A stretch of 64,000 bases of DNA. It comes from Roseomonas sp. CECT 9278. Lineage in GTDB: Bacteria; Pseudomonadota; Alphaproteobacteria; Acetobacterales; Acetobacteraceae. Location: positions 1 to 64,000 of the forward strand of contig NZ_CAKKLX010000002.1 of NCBI RefSeq assembly GCF_918698155.1, given 5' to 3'. The translations under genes were made by a program, and so were the position numbers. The notes beneath the pieces are model-generated. The model was not told where the DNA came from. It saw nothing but the letters and a program-made list of their open reading frames with translations, and searched no databases. Shown here piece by piece: positions 27,494 through 36,892 of the stretch; positions within the stretch are counted from its first letter, which is position 1; every line of letters starts with the position of its first letter.

Positions 27494-30400
27494 ATGACCG
27501 CCATGGGCAGCATCATCCGACCCGACGCGACACTCGAGGAACGCTGGGACGCCGTGGGCGGGCCGGTGCTGCTCACCGGCACCCAGGCGCTGGTGCGCCT
27601 GCCGCTGCTGCGGCAGGAGATGGATACCGCGCTCGGGTGGAAGACCGGCGGCTTCATCTCGGGCTATCGCGGGTCGCCGCTGGGTGGCTTCGACCGGGAA
27701 CTCGCGAAGCAGCAGAAGCGCCTGCGCGACCATGGCGTGGTGTTCCAGCCGGGCCTGAACGAGGACCTCGCCGCGACCGCGGTGTGGGGGTCCCAGCAGG
27801 TCGGCCTCACGCCGGGCGCGACGGTCGAGGGCGTCTTCGCCATCTGGTACGGCAAGGGGCCGGGCATCGACCGGTCCGGTGACGTGCTGCGCCATGCCAA
27901 CTCCGCCGGCACCATGCCGCGTGGCGGCGTGCTGGCGCTGGCGGGCGATGATCCGTCGTCGAAGTCCTCCACCATCACCTCGGGCTGCGAATACGCCTTC
28001 ATGGATGCCGAGATCCCGGTGCTGGACCCGGCCGATGTGAGCGAGGTGCTGGAATTCGGCCTGAAGGCCATCGCGCTGTCGCGCTTCGCCGGCACCTGGG
28101 CCGGCATGAAATGCGTGGCGGACACGATGGATGCGTCGATGACCGTGCTGCTCGACCCCGCGCGCTATGCCACGCGCGATCCGGTCGGCCTGCCGCCTTC
28201 GCCCGACGGGCTGCATATCCGCCTGCGCGATGCGCCGATCGCGCAGGAAGCGCGGCTGCGCCACTTCAAGCTGCCGCACGCCATCGCCTTCGCGCGCGCC
28301 AATGGCTTCGACCGCATCGTGCTGGACAGCCCGAATGCGCGCTTCGGCATCGCCGTGCGCGGCAAGGCCTATGCGGTGTTCCGCCAGGCGCTGGAGGAGG
28401 CCGGCATCACCGAGGCCATGGCGCGCGACGCCGGCCTGCGCATCTGGAAGGTCGGCCTGGCCTGGCCGATGGACACCGAGGCCGCGCGCGCCTTCGCAGA
28501 TGGCCTTGAGGAAGTGCTGGTCATCGAGGACCGCCGCCCCATGCTGGAATGGCAGCTGCGCGATGCGCTGTTCCACGCGCCGACCCGTCCGCGCGTCACC
28601 GGCAAGAAGGACGAGCACGGGCGCCCGCTGCTGTCCGACCTGACGGAACTGGACACCGGCGCCATCCTGCGCGCGCTGGCGGTGCGCCTGCCCGAAGCCC
28701 TGCGCACCAACCGCCTGCTGGACCGCATCGCGGAGCTGGACGCGCTGGCCGCCGCGCAGGCCGCGCCGCTGCATGCGCGCGACCCGTATTTCTGCCCCGG
28801 CTGCCCGCACAATTCCTCCACGAAAATCCCCGAGGGATCGCGCGCCCTGGCCGGCATCGGCTGTCACTACCTGGCCAAGAACATGGACCGGAATTCCGAC
28901 CTGTTCACCCAGATGGGCGGCGAGGGCATGCCCTGGATCGGCGCCGCCCCCTTCACCACGGAAAAGCACGTCTTCGCCAATATCGGCGACGGCACCTGGG
29001 GGCATTCGGGGTCGCTGACCGTGCGCTTCGCGGTCGCCGCCAAGGCCAACATGACCTTCAAGATCCTGGTCAACGGCGCCGTCGCCATGACCGGCGGGCA
29101 GATGCCCGAGGGCGAGATCGACGTCCCGCACATCACCGCCGCCCTGCGTGCCGAGGGCGTGCAGCGCATCGAGATCGTGGCAGACGACGAGGACCGCCAC
29201 CGCGGCAATCCACTGATCCCGCCCGGCACGGGCTTTCATCACCGGTCGCAGCTCGATGCCGTGCAGCGCGAATTGCGCGACGTGCCGGGTGTCACCGCCA
29301 TCATCTACGACCAGGAATGCGCGACGGAACGCCGCCGCAAGCGCAAGCGCGACCTGGCCCCCAAGGCCGAGCGCCGCGTCATGATCAACCCGCGCGTCTG
29401 CGAGGATTGCGGCGACTGCTCGCGCGCGTCCAACTGCCTGGCGGTGGAACCGGTCGAGACCGAATTCGGCCGCAAGCGCGCCATCGACCAATCCGCCTGC
29501 AACCAGGACCTGTCCTGCGTGCAGGGCTTCTGCCCGTCCTTCGTCACGCTGGTGGGCGCGCGACCGGCCGACCATGTGGTCACCGCCGCCGGCGCGCAGC
29601 CGCCGGAACCGACGCGCCCGGTGGTCGGCGCGGAACCCTGGAACCTGCTGATGGCGGGCGTGGGCGGGCAGGGGGTGTCCTCGCTCGCGGCCATCCTGGC
29701 GCAGGCGGCGCATCTGGAAGGGCGGCCGGTGCGCAGCCTGGATTTCCTCGGCCTCGCGCAGAAGGGCGGTGGCGTCTACGCGCAGCTGCGCATCGGCGCG
29801 GTGGGCGCGGCGGCCGATGCCATCGCCGGCGCACGCATCGCGGCCGGGTCGGCGGACCTGCTGGTCGCCGCCGACATGGTGGTGGCGCATGGCACGACGG
29901 CGCGCCCGCTGCTCGGCCCCGCGCGCACGGTCGCGGTGGTCAATGCCGACCTGGCGCCGACCGCGCAATTCGTGAAGGACACCGGCACGCGCTATCGCGC
30001 GGCCGAGATGCTGGCCTCGATCCGCAGCGCCTGCCGAGAGACGGTGGCGCTGGGCGGCGCCACGCGCGTCACCGCGGAACTCGGCGATGCGGTGATGCTG
30101 AACGTCTTCCTGCTCGGCATCGCCTACCAGCGCGGCCTGGTGCCGCTGAGCAGCGAGGCGATCGCCCGCGCGCTGGAACTCAACGGCGCGCAGGTGGCGC
30201 TGAACAAGGAAGCCTTCGCGCGTGGCCGCGCGGCGGCGCTGGAGGACCTCGCGCCGCCGGTCGAGGCCGCCGAGACGCTGGATGCGCTCATCGCGCGGCG
30301 CGTCGCCGACCTCACCGCCTACCAGTCCGCGCGCCATGCCCGCGACTATGCCGGCTTCATCGCCCGGGTCCGCGCCGCCGAGGCGGCCGCGCTGCCGCAC

Positions 30401-30910
30401 CAGGACCGCCTGTCACGCGCCGTCGCGACCCAGCTGCACCGGCTGATGGCCTACAAGGACGAATACGAAGTCGCGCGCCTGCACGCCGACCCGGCCTGGC
30501 AAGCGACGCTGGCGCACGGCTTCACCGGCACGCAGCGTGTCGAGCTCAATCTCGCGCCGCCCGTGCTGGCCAAGGCCGACCCCGTCACCGGCGTCCCGGC
30601 CAAGCGCGCCTTCGGCCCCTGGATGCTGCGCGCGATGGCGTTGCTGCGCCACGGCAAGCTGCTGCGCGGCACCGTGCTGGACCCCTTCGGCCGGACCGAG
30701 GAACGCCGCATGGAACGCGCCTTGCCGGGCGAATTCCGCGCGGGCATCGAGGGGTTCCTCGCCACGCTGCCCGACCGCCACGCGACCGCCTGCGACTGGG
30801 CCGAGGCCTGGGCCGGCGTGAAGGGCTTCGGCCACGTCAAGGCGCGCAACCTGGCGGCGACACGCGCGCGCCTCGCGCAACTCGTCGCGCCGGCGACCGC
30901 CGCCGAGTGA
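27494..30910 (+). CDS. Indolepyruvate ferredoxin oxidoreductase (fused alpha-gamma type)
   Basis: 1138 residues. An alpha part (TQALVRLPLLRQEMD, KTGGFISGYRGSPLGGFD) is followed by a thiamine-diphosphate part (CPGCPHNSSTKIPEGS, GGEGMPWIGAAPF, NIGDGTWGHSG). Next come a Cys cluster region (CEDCGDCSRASNCLAV, then SCVQGFCPSF) and the gamma domain (GVGGQGVSSLAAILAQAA). The enzyme decarboxylates aryl-pyruvates to aryl-acetyl-CoA with ferredoxin, in aromatic amino acid breakdown. The ATG at 27494 is chosen; MGSI at 27503 is also possible. The divergent AsnC-type regulator is the likely controller. Confidence 0.93.
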   Translation: MTAMGSIIRPDATLEERWDAVGGPVLLTGTQALVRLPLLRQEMDTALGWKTGGFISGYRGSPLGGFDRELAKQQKRLRDHGVVFQPGLNEDLAATAVWGSQQVGLTPGATVEGVFAIWYGKGPGIDRSGDVLRHANSAGTMPRGGVLALAGDDPSSKSSTITSGCEYAFMDAEIPVLDPADVSEVLEFGLKAIALSRFAGTWAGMKCVADTMDASMTVLLDPARYATRDPVGLPPSPDGLHIRLRDAPIAQEARLRHFKLPHAIAFARANGFDRIVLDSPNARFGIAVRGKAYAVFRQALEEAGITEAMARDAGLRIWKVGLAWPMDTEAARAFADGLEEVLVIEDRRPMLEWQLRDALFHAPTRPRVTGKKDEHGRPLLSDLTELDTGAILRALAVRLPEALRTNRLLDRIAELDALAAAQAAPLHARDPYFCPGCPHNSSTKIPEGSRALAGIGCHYLAKNMDRNSDLFTQMGGEGMPWIGAAPFTTEKHVFANIGDGTWGHSGSLTVRFAVAAKANMTFKILVNGAVAMTGGQMPEGEIDVPHITAALRAEGVQRIEIVADDEDRHRGNPLIPPGTGFHHRSQLDAVQRELRDVPGVTAIIYDQECATERRRKRKRDLAPKAERRVMINPRVCEDCGDCSRASNCLAVEPVETEFGRKRAIDQSACNQDLSCVQGFCPSFVTLVGARPADHVVTAAGAQPPEPTRPVVGAEPWNLLMAGVGGQGVSSLAAILAQAAHLEGRPVRSLDFLGLAQKGGGVYAQLRIGAVGAAADAIAGARIAAGSADLLVAADMVVAHGTTARPLLGPARTVAVVNADLAPTAQFVKDTGTRYRAAEMLASIRSACRETVALGGATRVTAELGDAVMLNVFLLGIAYQRGLVPLSSEAIARALELNGAQVALNKEAFARGRAAALEDLAPPVEAAETLDALIARRVADLTAYQSARHARDYAGFIARVRAAEAAALPHQDRLSRAVATQLHRLMAYKDEYEVARLHADPAWQATLAHGFTGTQRVELNLAPPVLAKADPVTGVPAKRAFGPWMLRAMALLRHGKLLRGTVLDPFGRTEERRMERALPGEFRAGIEGFLATLPDRHATACDWAEAWAGVKGFGHVKARNLAATRARLAQLVAPATAAE

Positions 30911-30923
30911 GCGCGGTGGCGCG

Positions 30924-31715
30924 TCAGCGCCCGATCGTCTGCGACACCCCCGCCGGCGCCGCCGTGCGCCCGCCATCGATCACGTACTGCGCGCCGGTGA
31001 TGTTGCCGGCCAGGCCCGAGCACAGGAACATCACCACATTCGCGACTTCCTCGGCCAGGCCGTAGCGGCGCAGCGGGATGCCGGCGACATAGGCCTCCTC
31101 CACGCTTTCGGGCCGGTTGGGGGAGATCTGGCGCGCGAGGTCGCGGATCATGCGCGTGTCGATCGGCCCGGGGCAGACGGCGTTCACGCGGATGCCCTGC
31201 GGCCCGACCTCGGCCGCGACGGATTTCGTCAGCCCGAGCACCGCATGCTTGGACGCGACATAGATCGGCATCCGCGCCGTGCCCACCAGCCCGGCGGTCG
31301 ATCCGGTATTCACCACCGCGCCCGCACCCTGGCGGATCATCACCGGCAGGACGTGCTTCAGGCCCAGGAAGACGCCCTTCACGTTCACCGCCATGATGGC
31401 GTCGAAATCGGCGTCCTCGTATTCGACGACCGGCGCGACCTTGCCCTCGATGCCGGCATTGTTGTGGAAGCAGTCGATGCGCCCGAAGGCATCGAGCGCG
31501 CGCGCGACATAGCCGGCGACATCGGCCGCCCTGGTCACGTCGGCGGCGCAGGCCAGGGCGGCGCCGCCGATCTCGGCCGCCACCGCCGCCGCGGCGGCTT
31601 CGTCGCGGTCCACCACCAGCACGCGCGCGCCATGCGCCGCGAAGCCCAGGCAGGCGGCGCGGCCGATGCCGTTGCCCCCGCCCGTCACCACCGCCACCTT
31701 GCCGCTGAAATCCAT
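30924..31715 (-). CDS. Short-chain dehydrogenase/reductase
   Basis: 263-residue classical SDR. NAD(P) loop TGGGNGIGRAACLGFAAHG, acidic DRDEAAA after beta-2 (suggesting NAD), NNAGIEG, catalytic Ser in VNTGSTAGLVG, and YVASKHAVLG. The C-terminus is ITGAQYVIDGGRTA. The ATG at 31715 has GGAGGAA about 8 bases upstream. It is divergent from the acyl-CoA dehydrogenase, with which it may share a catabolic route; the substrate is unknown. Confidence 0.88.
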   Translation of the reverse strand: MDFSGKVAVVTGGGNGIGRAACLGFAAHGARVLVVDRDEAAAAAVAAEIGGAALACAADVTRAADVAGYVARALDAFGRIDCFHNNAGIEGKVAPVVEYEDADFDAIMAVNVKGVFLGLKHVLPVMIRQGAGAVVNTGSTAGLVGTARMPIYVASKHAVLGLTKSVAAEVGPQGIRVNAVCPGPIDTRMIRDLARQISPNRPESVEEAYVAGIPLRRYGLAEEVANVVMFLCSGLAGNITGAQYVIDGGRTAAPAGVSQTIGR

Positions 31716-31767
31716 GGGCCGTTCCTCCGTGATCCTGTCGTGGGCGCCGGCGCGCAGCTTGCGGCGG

Positions 31768-31807
31768 CAGCGCCGGCCCGTCGATGGCAGCGCCGGCCCG
31801 TCGATGG
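31768..31807. repeat. 20-bp perfect tandem duplication
   Basis: CAGCGCCGGCCCGTCGATGG occurs at 31768-31787 and immediately again at 31788-31807, in the divergent promoter region between the SDR and the acyl-CoA dehydrogenase. It may double an operator or be a slippage duplication. Confidence 0.85.
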
Positions 31808-31851
31808 CGGCGCGCGACGGGCGCGCTATGCTGCCCGCCAGGGGGAAACCG

Positions 31852-33000
31852 ATGACCGCCACCTTCGACCTGCCCGAGGCCACGCGCGACCTGCAATCCG
31901 TGGCGCGCGACTTCGCCCTCGACGTACTGGCGCCCAACGCGCTGCGCTGGGACGAACAGCGCCATTTCCCGGTCGAGGAAATGCGCCAGGCCGCAGCACT
32001 CGGCATGGCCGCGCTGTATGTGCGCGAGGAAAGCGGCGGGTCGGGCCTGACGCGCCTCGATGCCGCGGTGGTGTTCGAGGCGCTGGCCACCGGCTGCCCG
32101 ACCGTCTCGGCCTACCTGTCGATCCACAACATGGTCGCCTGGATGATCGACCGCTTCGGCAGCGACGCGCAGCGCGCCGAACACCTGCCGGCGCTGATCG
32201 CCATGGACCGCATCGCCTCCTACGCGCTGACCGAACCGGGTTCGGGCAGCGATGCCGCGGCCCTTCGCACGCGCGCGGCGCGCGACAACGCGGGCTATGT
32301 GCTGAATGGCACCAAGCAGTTCATCTCCGGCGCCGGCGTGTCGGACCTGTACCTGACCATGGTGCGTACGGGCGGCGACGGGCCGTCGGGGATCTCCGCC
32401 CTGCTGATCCCCAAGGACACGCCCGGCCTGTCCTTCGGCGCCAATGAACGCAAGATGGGCTGGAACGCGCAGCCGACCCGCCAGGTCATCCTGGAGGATG
32501 CGCGCGTGCCGGCCTCGGCGCTGCTGGGGCAGGAAGGGCAGGGCTTCCGCTTCGCCATGGCGGGGCTCGATGGCGGGCGGCTGAACATCGCGGCGTGCTC
32601 GCTGGGCGGGGCGGAGGCGGCGGTCGCGATCGCGCTGGACTACGTGCAGGGCCGCCGCGCCTTCGGCAAGGCGATCGGCGATTTCCAGAACACGCAGTTC
32701 CGGCTGGCCGACATGCGGATCGAACTGGAAGCCGCGCGCGCCCTGCTGTGGCGCGCCTGCGCCAAGCTCGATGCCGGCGCGCCCGATGCCACCGCCTTCT
32801 GCGCCATGGCCAAGCGCTTCGTCACCGACACCTGTTCGCGCGTGGCCGATGATGCGCTGCAATTGCTCGGCGGCTACGGCTACCTGGCCGATTACGGGAT
32901 CGAGAAGATCGTGCGCGACCTGCGCGTCCACCGCATCCTGGAAGGCACCAACGAGATCATGCGGATGATCGTGGCGCGAGCGATGCTCGGCGCGCGCTAG
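31852..33000 (+). CDS. Acyl-CoA dehydrogenase, isobutyryl-CoA dehydrogenase-like
   Basis: 382 residues with the full acyl-CoA dehydrogenase fold. SALATEPGSGSD-type FAD stretch (YALTEPGSGSDAAAL), NGTKQFISGAG, and C-terminal QLLGGYGYLADYGIEKIVRD with EGTNEIMRMI. The stretch LDAAVVFEALATGCPTVSAY and GWNAQPTRQVI closely resemble mammalian ACAD8, so valine breakdown is likely. The catalytic Glu is probably in the HRILEGTNE region. GGGGGA precedes the ATG at 31852. The stop codon lies inside the first unit of a 27-bp repeat. Confidence 0.9.
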   Translation: MTATFDLPEATRDLQSVARDFALDVLAPNALRWDEQRHFPVEEMRQAAALGMAALYVREESGGSGLTRLDAAVVFEALATGCPTVSAYLSIHNMVAWMIDRFGSDAQRAEHLPALIAMDRIASYALTEPGSGSDAAALRTRAARDNAGYVLNGTKQFISGAGVSDLYLTMVRTGGDGPSGISALLIPKDTPGLSFGANERKMGWNAQPTRQVILEDARVPASALLGQEGQGFRFAMAGLDGGRLNIAACSLGGAEAAVAIALDYVQGRRAFGKAIGDFQNTQFRLADMRIELEAARALLWRACAKLDAGAPDATAFCAMAKRFVTDTCSRVADDALQLLGGYGYLADYGIEKIVRDLRVHRILEGTNEIMRMIVARAMLGAR

Positions 33001-33091
33001 GCGCGCCGCGCATCAAGCGCGCGCTAGGCGCGCCGCACATCAAGCGCGCGCCAGGCGCGCCGTACATCAAGCGCGCGCTCAGCGCGCCGCC
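32984..33091. repeat. 27-bp tandem repeats covering an acyl-CoA dehydrogenase stop codon
   Basis: Copies begin at 33011, 33038 and 33065, each of the form CATCAAGCGCGCGCTAGG plus CGCGCCGCA with 1-4 changes. A fourth, diverged copy (32984-33010) includes the last codons and TAG of the upstream gene. Each unit holds a palindrome GCGCGC-YAG-GCGCGC. They lie between two convergent genes and could act as a terminator for both. Confidence 0.85.
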
Positions 33092-33110
33092 CGCGAATCC
33101 CACGCCGCCG

Positions 33111-36100
33111 TCACGCCCACATCACCGAATTCCCGTCGAAGCCCTCGGGCGGGAAGCCGGGCAGCCAGAAGGCCATGTCGGCGCTGCCCTCGCCATCCAG
33201 GTCGATGCGCAGCTGCTTCGTCGCCTCGTCGAAGCGACCCTCCATGCCGCCCTCGCCGCTGAAGGAGAAGGCGCCGCGCCAGCGGAACGGCCCGCCGCTC
33301 CCGATGCCGGCGAAGCCGAACACGTCGCCCTCCAGCGGATTGAAATTCACGATGGTGTCGGGCGCGTCGGCCGACGACTGCCCCACCGCGGTGTAGATGA
33401 ACAGGTCCGCGCCGGTGCCGCCCGCCAGCCGGTCCGCCCCCGTACCGCCGATCAGCGTGTCGGCACCCGTGCCGCCGGTCAGCGTGTCGTCGCCATCGCC
33501 GCCTTCCAGGCAGGCCCGCTGCGCCCCCGGCGCCACCGTCACCAGGTCGGCGCCGGCGCCGCCGCGCACCCGTTCGACACTCGACACCAGCACGGTGAAG
33601 CCGGCATCGCCCAGCGTCAGCACGTCGTAGCCATCGCCCAGCGAGGCCACCACCGTCGCGGCAGGGCCCTCCAGCATCACCTGGTCGTTGCCGCGGCTGC
33701 CCTGCACGCCTTCCACGCCCTGCAGGCGCACCGCGTTGGACCCGGGGCCGAGCACCACGCGGTCGATGCCCGCGCCGAGGTCGATCACCGCCCCCGCCGC
33801 GACGCGCGACAGCACCACATTGTCGTCGCCGGCCTGGCCCTCGATCCGCTCGGCATCCGCGACGATCACGGTGTTTCCGCCCGGCCCCAGCCGCAGCAGG
33901 TCGTCGCCGGCGCCCATGCGCAGGATCACGCCATCCGCCCCGCCCGCCAGGTCGATGGTGTCCCCGCCATCGCTGCCGAGCAGCAGCTCGACCCCGGCGA
34001 CCGAGATCGCGTTGACCGCCCGCGTGAGGATCAGCCAGTCGCTTCCGGCACCCAGGTCCACCACGCCCGCGGGCAGGGCGCTGCCCAGGATGATGGCATC
34101 GTCCCCGGCGCCGCCCAGGATGGTCTCGGCCATCGCGATGGTCAGCACGTTGCGCCCCTCGGCCAGGCTGACGGTGTCGTTGCCGGCGCCCAGGTGCAGG
34201 TGGCCGCCGCGCACCGCGTCCAGCAGCGTGACGCGGTCGTTGCCGCCGCCGGCCTGCACCAGTTCCACGCCGCGCAGGCGGACCACGTCGTGGGTGTCGT
34301 CCAGGGTCACCCGGTCGCGCCCGGCGCCGAGCGCCACCAGCGGGTTGGCGGCGCGCCCGGTGAAGGTCACCTCATCATGCCCGGCGCTGCCGTCCAGCAC
34401 CTCGATGTCCGAGACGATCACGCTGCTGCCGCCGGGGGCGAGCGACAGGCGGTCGCTGCCCTCGCCGAGCTGCACCACCATGTCGCGCACGCCGCGCAGC
34501 AGCTGGACCAGGTCCGCGCCATCGCCACCCACCAGCGTCTCGATGCCGCCGAGGTCGAAGGTATTGCCGCCATCCGCCAGGCGCAGCCGGTCCTGCCCGC
34601 CCTGCAGGTCGATCGTGCCGGTCATCGGCGCGGTCAGCGTCAGGTCCTCGTCGCCGCCGCCGCCCTGCACCGTCTCGATGCCGATCAGGTGGGCGCTGAC
34701 CGGCCCGCCGCGCACCACCAGCCGGTCCTGGCCGCCGCCGAGGTCGATGACGCCATCGGCGATCGCGCCGGAGAGCGTGACGACATCGGCGCCATCGCCG
34801 CCGGTCAGCGTCTCGATGCCGGCGGCGCGCAGCACATTGCCGCCATCGGCGAGCAGCAGGCTGTCGCGACCCGCGCCGAGATCGACCACCCCGCCCAGGA
34901 TGCGCGTGAGGGCGGTGACGCGGTCCTCCCCGGTGCTGCCCACCAGCGTCTCGACCCCGCGCATCCGCAGGGTGCCCCCGTCCAGCAGCGTGATGTGGTC
35001 GGCGCCGGCGCCGCCGGTCAGCGTCTCGACCCCGCCCAGGCTGGCGATGTTGTCGCCATCGGCCAGCGCCAGGCTGTCGGCGCCGGCGCCGAGGTCGATC
35101 AGCCCGCCCGCCGCGACGGCCTCGAGCAGCAGGACGCGGTCGTCGCCGACGCCGCCGAGCAGCGTCTCGATGCCCGATGCGCGCAGCAGGTTGCCGCCAT
35201 CCGCCAGCACCAGGCGGTCGGCGCCGTCGCCAAGCGCCACCAGCCGGTCGGCCAGCGGGGCGGACAGCGTGATGGCATCCGCGCCGGCGCCGCCGACCAG
35301 GTTCTCGACCCCGGCCGCGTCCAGCGTGCCGCCGCCATCGCCCAGCAGCAGCCAGTCCTCGCCCAGCCCCAGATTGACGGTGCCGCGATAGGCGCCCTCC
35401 AGGGCGATGGTGTCGTCGCCGGCGCCGGCGGTGACGGTCTCGACGCCACGCAGGGTCAGCAGGTTCGGCCCATCGGCCAGGGTGACGGTGTCGTCGCCGC
35501 CGCCCAGGTCGATGCGCGCCCCGCCGGCCACGGCGCCGGTGAAGGTCACGCCATCCTGGCCGGCGCTGCCGGTGATGGTCTCGATATCCGGTGCCAGCAG
35601 CAGGTCGTTGCCGGCGGAGGAGCTGAAGGACAGGCGGTCGGCGCCGGCCCCGAGCGAGACATACCCGGCGAAGCGCGACCCGGAGGAGACATCGTCGGCG
35701 CCGCCGCCGCCGATCACCGTCTCGACATTGGTGACCCGCACCTGGTTGGCCCCATCGGCCAGGGTGAGCCGGTCGGCGCCGCCGCGCAGCGCCACGGTCA
35801 TGCCCGTGACCGGCGCGGCGAGGGTGATGATGTCGGTGCCGGTGCCGCCGTTCAGCGTCTCGACGCCGGCGACGAGCAGCGTGTTGGTGCCGTTCGCCAG
35901 GCTGAGCTGGTCGGCGCCGTCGAGCAGGTCCGCCACGCCACCGGCAAGCGCGCCGGTGACCGAGACATCATCCGCGAGCGCGCCACCGGTGAGGGTCGAG
36001 AAGGACGGGACCGCCTGCGCATTGGGCGCCGAGGCGGAAAGCGTGACGACGGACAGGGGCGGGGCTCCGGCTCGGAACCGGCGCGGGGGTGCGCCGGGCC

Positions 36101-36116
36101 CCGCCAGGATGCCCAC
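33111..36116 (-). CDS. Secreted beta-repeat protein with RTX C-terminus
   Basis: Up to 1001 residues. From about residue 45 to 865 there are 18 repeats of about 46 residues of the form GGxGxDxVxLxxxxxxGxVDLGxGxDxLxLADGxNxLxxxGVETL. The eighth repeat is only half length. Next come classical calcium-binding RTX nonapeptides (GGDGDDTLTGGTGADTLIGG, about 868-905) and a C-terminal domain (DTIVNFNPLEGDVFGFAG) of the kind exported by type I secretion. No N-terminal signal is seen, in line with that route. The start is uncertain: the GTG at 36116 has no ribosome site. No type I secretion genes are in the window. A surface or matrix protein is likely. Confidence 0.85.
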   Translation of the reverse strand: MGILAGPGAPPRRFRAGAPPLSVVTLSASAPNAQAVPSFSTLTGGALADDVSVTGALAGGVADLLDGADQLSLANGTNTLLVAGVETLNGGTGTDIITLAAPVTGMTVALRGGADRLTLADGANQVRVTNVETVIGGGGADDVSSGSRFAGYVSLGAGADRLSFSSSAGNDLLLAPDIETITGSAGQDGVTFTGAVAGGARIDLGGGDDTVTLADGPNLLTLRGVETVTAGAGDDTIALEGAYRGTVNLGLGEDWLLLGDGGGTLDAAGVENLVGGAGADAITLSAPLADRLVALGDGADRLVLADGGNLLRASGIETLLGGVGDDRVLLLEAVAAGGLIDLGAGADSLALADGDNIASLGGVETLTGGAGADHITLLDGGTLRMRGVETLVGSTGEDRVTALTRILGGVVDLGAGRDSLLLADGGNVLRAAGIETLTGGDGADVVTLSGAIADGVIDLGGGQDRLVVRGGPVSAHLIGIETVQGGGGDEDLTLTAPMTGTIDLQGGQDRLRLADGGNTFDLGGIETLVGGDGADLVQLLRGVRDMVVQLGEGSDRLSLAPGGSSVIVSDIEVLDGSAGHDEVTFTGRAANPLVALGAGRDRVTLDDTHDVVRLRGVELVQAGGGNDRVTLLDAVRGGHLHLGAGNDTVSLAEGRNVLTIAMAETILGGAGDDAIILGSALPAGVVDLGAGSDWLILTRAVNAISVAGVELLLGSDGGDTIDLAGGADGVILRMGAGDDLLRLGPGGNTVIVADAERIEGQAGDDNVVLSRVAAGAVIDLGAGIDRVVLGPGSNAVRLQGVEGVQGSRGNDQVMLEGPAATVVASLGDGYDVLTLGDAGFTVLVSSVERVRGGAGADLVTVAPGAQRACLEGGDGDDTLTGGTGADTLIGGTGADRLAGGTGADLFIYTAVGQSSADAPDTIVNFNPLEGDVFGFAGIGSGGPFRWRGAFSFSGEGGMEGRFDEATKQLRIDLDGEGSADMAFWLPGFPPEGFDGNSVMWA

Positions 36117-36129
36117 GTGTCTTTAAAAG

Positions 36130-36176
36130 GAGACGAATTTCCGAGACTGATCTCGTGCTGAGAGACAAATTCCCGG
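36130..36176 (-). promoter_or_regulatory. AT-rich upstream region with paired 15-bp direct repeats
   Basis: Two 15-base elements (36130-36144 and 36162-36176, 12 of 15 identical) are spaced 32 bases apart, about three helical turns. They sit in the only AT-rich stretch upstream of the repeat-protein gene. They are candidate operator sites for its promoter. Confidence 0.4.
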
Positions 36177-36184
36177 AAATGGCG

Positions 36185-36760
36185 TCAGGTCTTGATCGGA
36201 CCTCGACTGCCGCGCCCGCGGCCGGGCGGGTCGTCGGGGTCGGTGTCGCTCGGCCCCGAGGGTGGCCGCGCGCCGCCGCCACCGCCGCGCCCGCCGCCGG
36301 GCGGGTCGTTCGGGTCGGCATCGGTCGTGCCGGTGCGCGGGCGCTGGGCGCCACCGCCGCGCCCGCCGCCGGGCGGGTCGGTCGGATCGGCATCGGACAC
36401 GCCGGTGCGCGGGCGCCCGCCGCCCTGCGGACCGCGGCCGCCATCGGGCGGGTCATTGGGGTCGGCATCGGTGACGCCGGTGCGCTGCTGGCGCTGCTGC
36501 GGGGCGGTGCCGCCGCCGCGCCCCTGGCCGGCCGGGTCGGATGGATCGGCGTCGGAGATCCCGCCGGGCGCGGCGCGCGGCGCGGGACTGGGCGCGGGGG
36601 AGGGTGCCGGGATCGGCCCCGGCGAGGGGGTGGTCCCGCCATCCTCGCCCTTGGTGCCCTGGGCCAGCACGGTGCCGGGCAGCGCCGCGGCACCCCCGGC
36701 AGCCGCCACGCGCACCACCAGGAGGCGTCGGGCGAGGCGGTGGTCGGGCGAATCGGGCAT
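36185..36760 (-). CDS. Exported D-A-D-P repeat protein, unknown function
   Basis: 191 residues. The N-terminus PDHRLARRLLVVRVAAAGG...VLAQG looks like an export signal with a twin arginine. It is followed by a Pro-Ala linker and five repeats around DADPxDPPGGGRGGG (for example TGVSDADPTDPPGGGRGGG). The D-x-D-x-x-D pattern resembles calcium-binding loops of thrombospondin type 3 or EF-hand kind, which is inference. It runs in the same direction as, and upstream of, the calcium-repeat protein gene. No family is recognised. Confidence 0.65.
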   Translation of the reverse strand: MPDSPDHRLARRLLVVRVAAAGGAAALPGTVLAQGTKGEDGGTTPSPGPIPAPSPAPSPAPRAAPGGISDADPSDPAGQGRGGGTAPQQRQQRTGVTDADPNDPPDGGRGPQGGGRPRTGVSDADPTDPPGGGRGGGAQRPRTGTTDADPNDPPGGGRGGGGGARPPSGPSDTDPDDPPGRGRGSRGPIKT

Positions 36761-36892
36761 CGGACCGTTGCTCCGGTGAAGGTCGACGGCGGCATTGTCG
36801 ACACCGCGGGTGGTTGGACACAAGGCCGAACCGGGGTTTGGGCGGGCCTGGGGCGGCGATGCGACGAAGGCCTTCAGGGGGCTTGCATTCAT

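Noticed and set aside
27329-30400. 1023-codon minus-strand frame opposite the indolepyruvate oxidoreductase gene
   Set aside because: The plus-strand gene has full domain motifs; the antisense product is low-complexity and matches nothing.
34194-36161. Plus-strand frame of 655 codons opposite the beta-repeat protein
   Set aside because: Shadow of the repeats; the minus-strand frame has the RTX motifs and secretion end.
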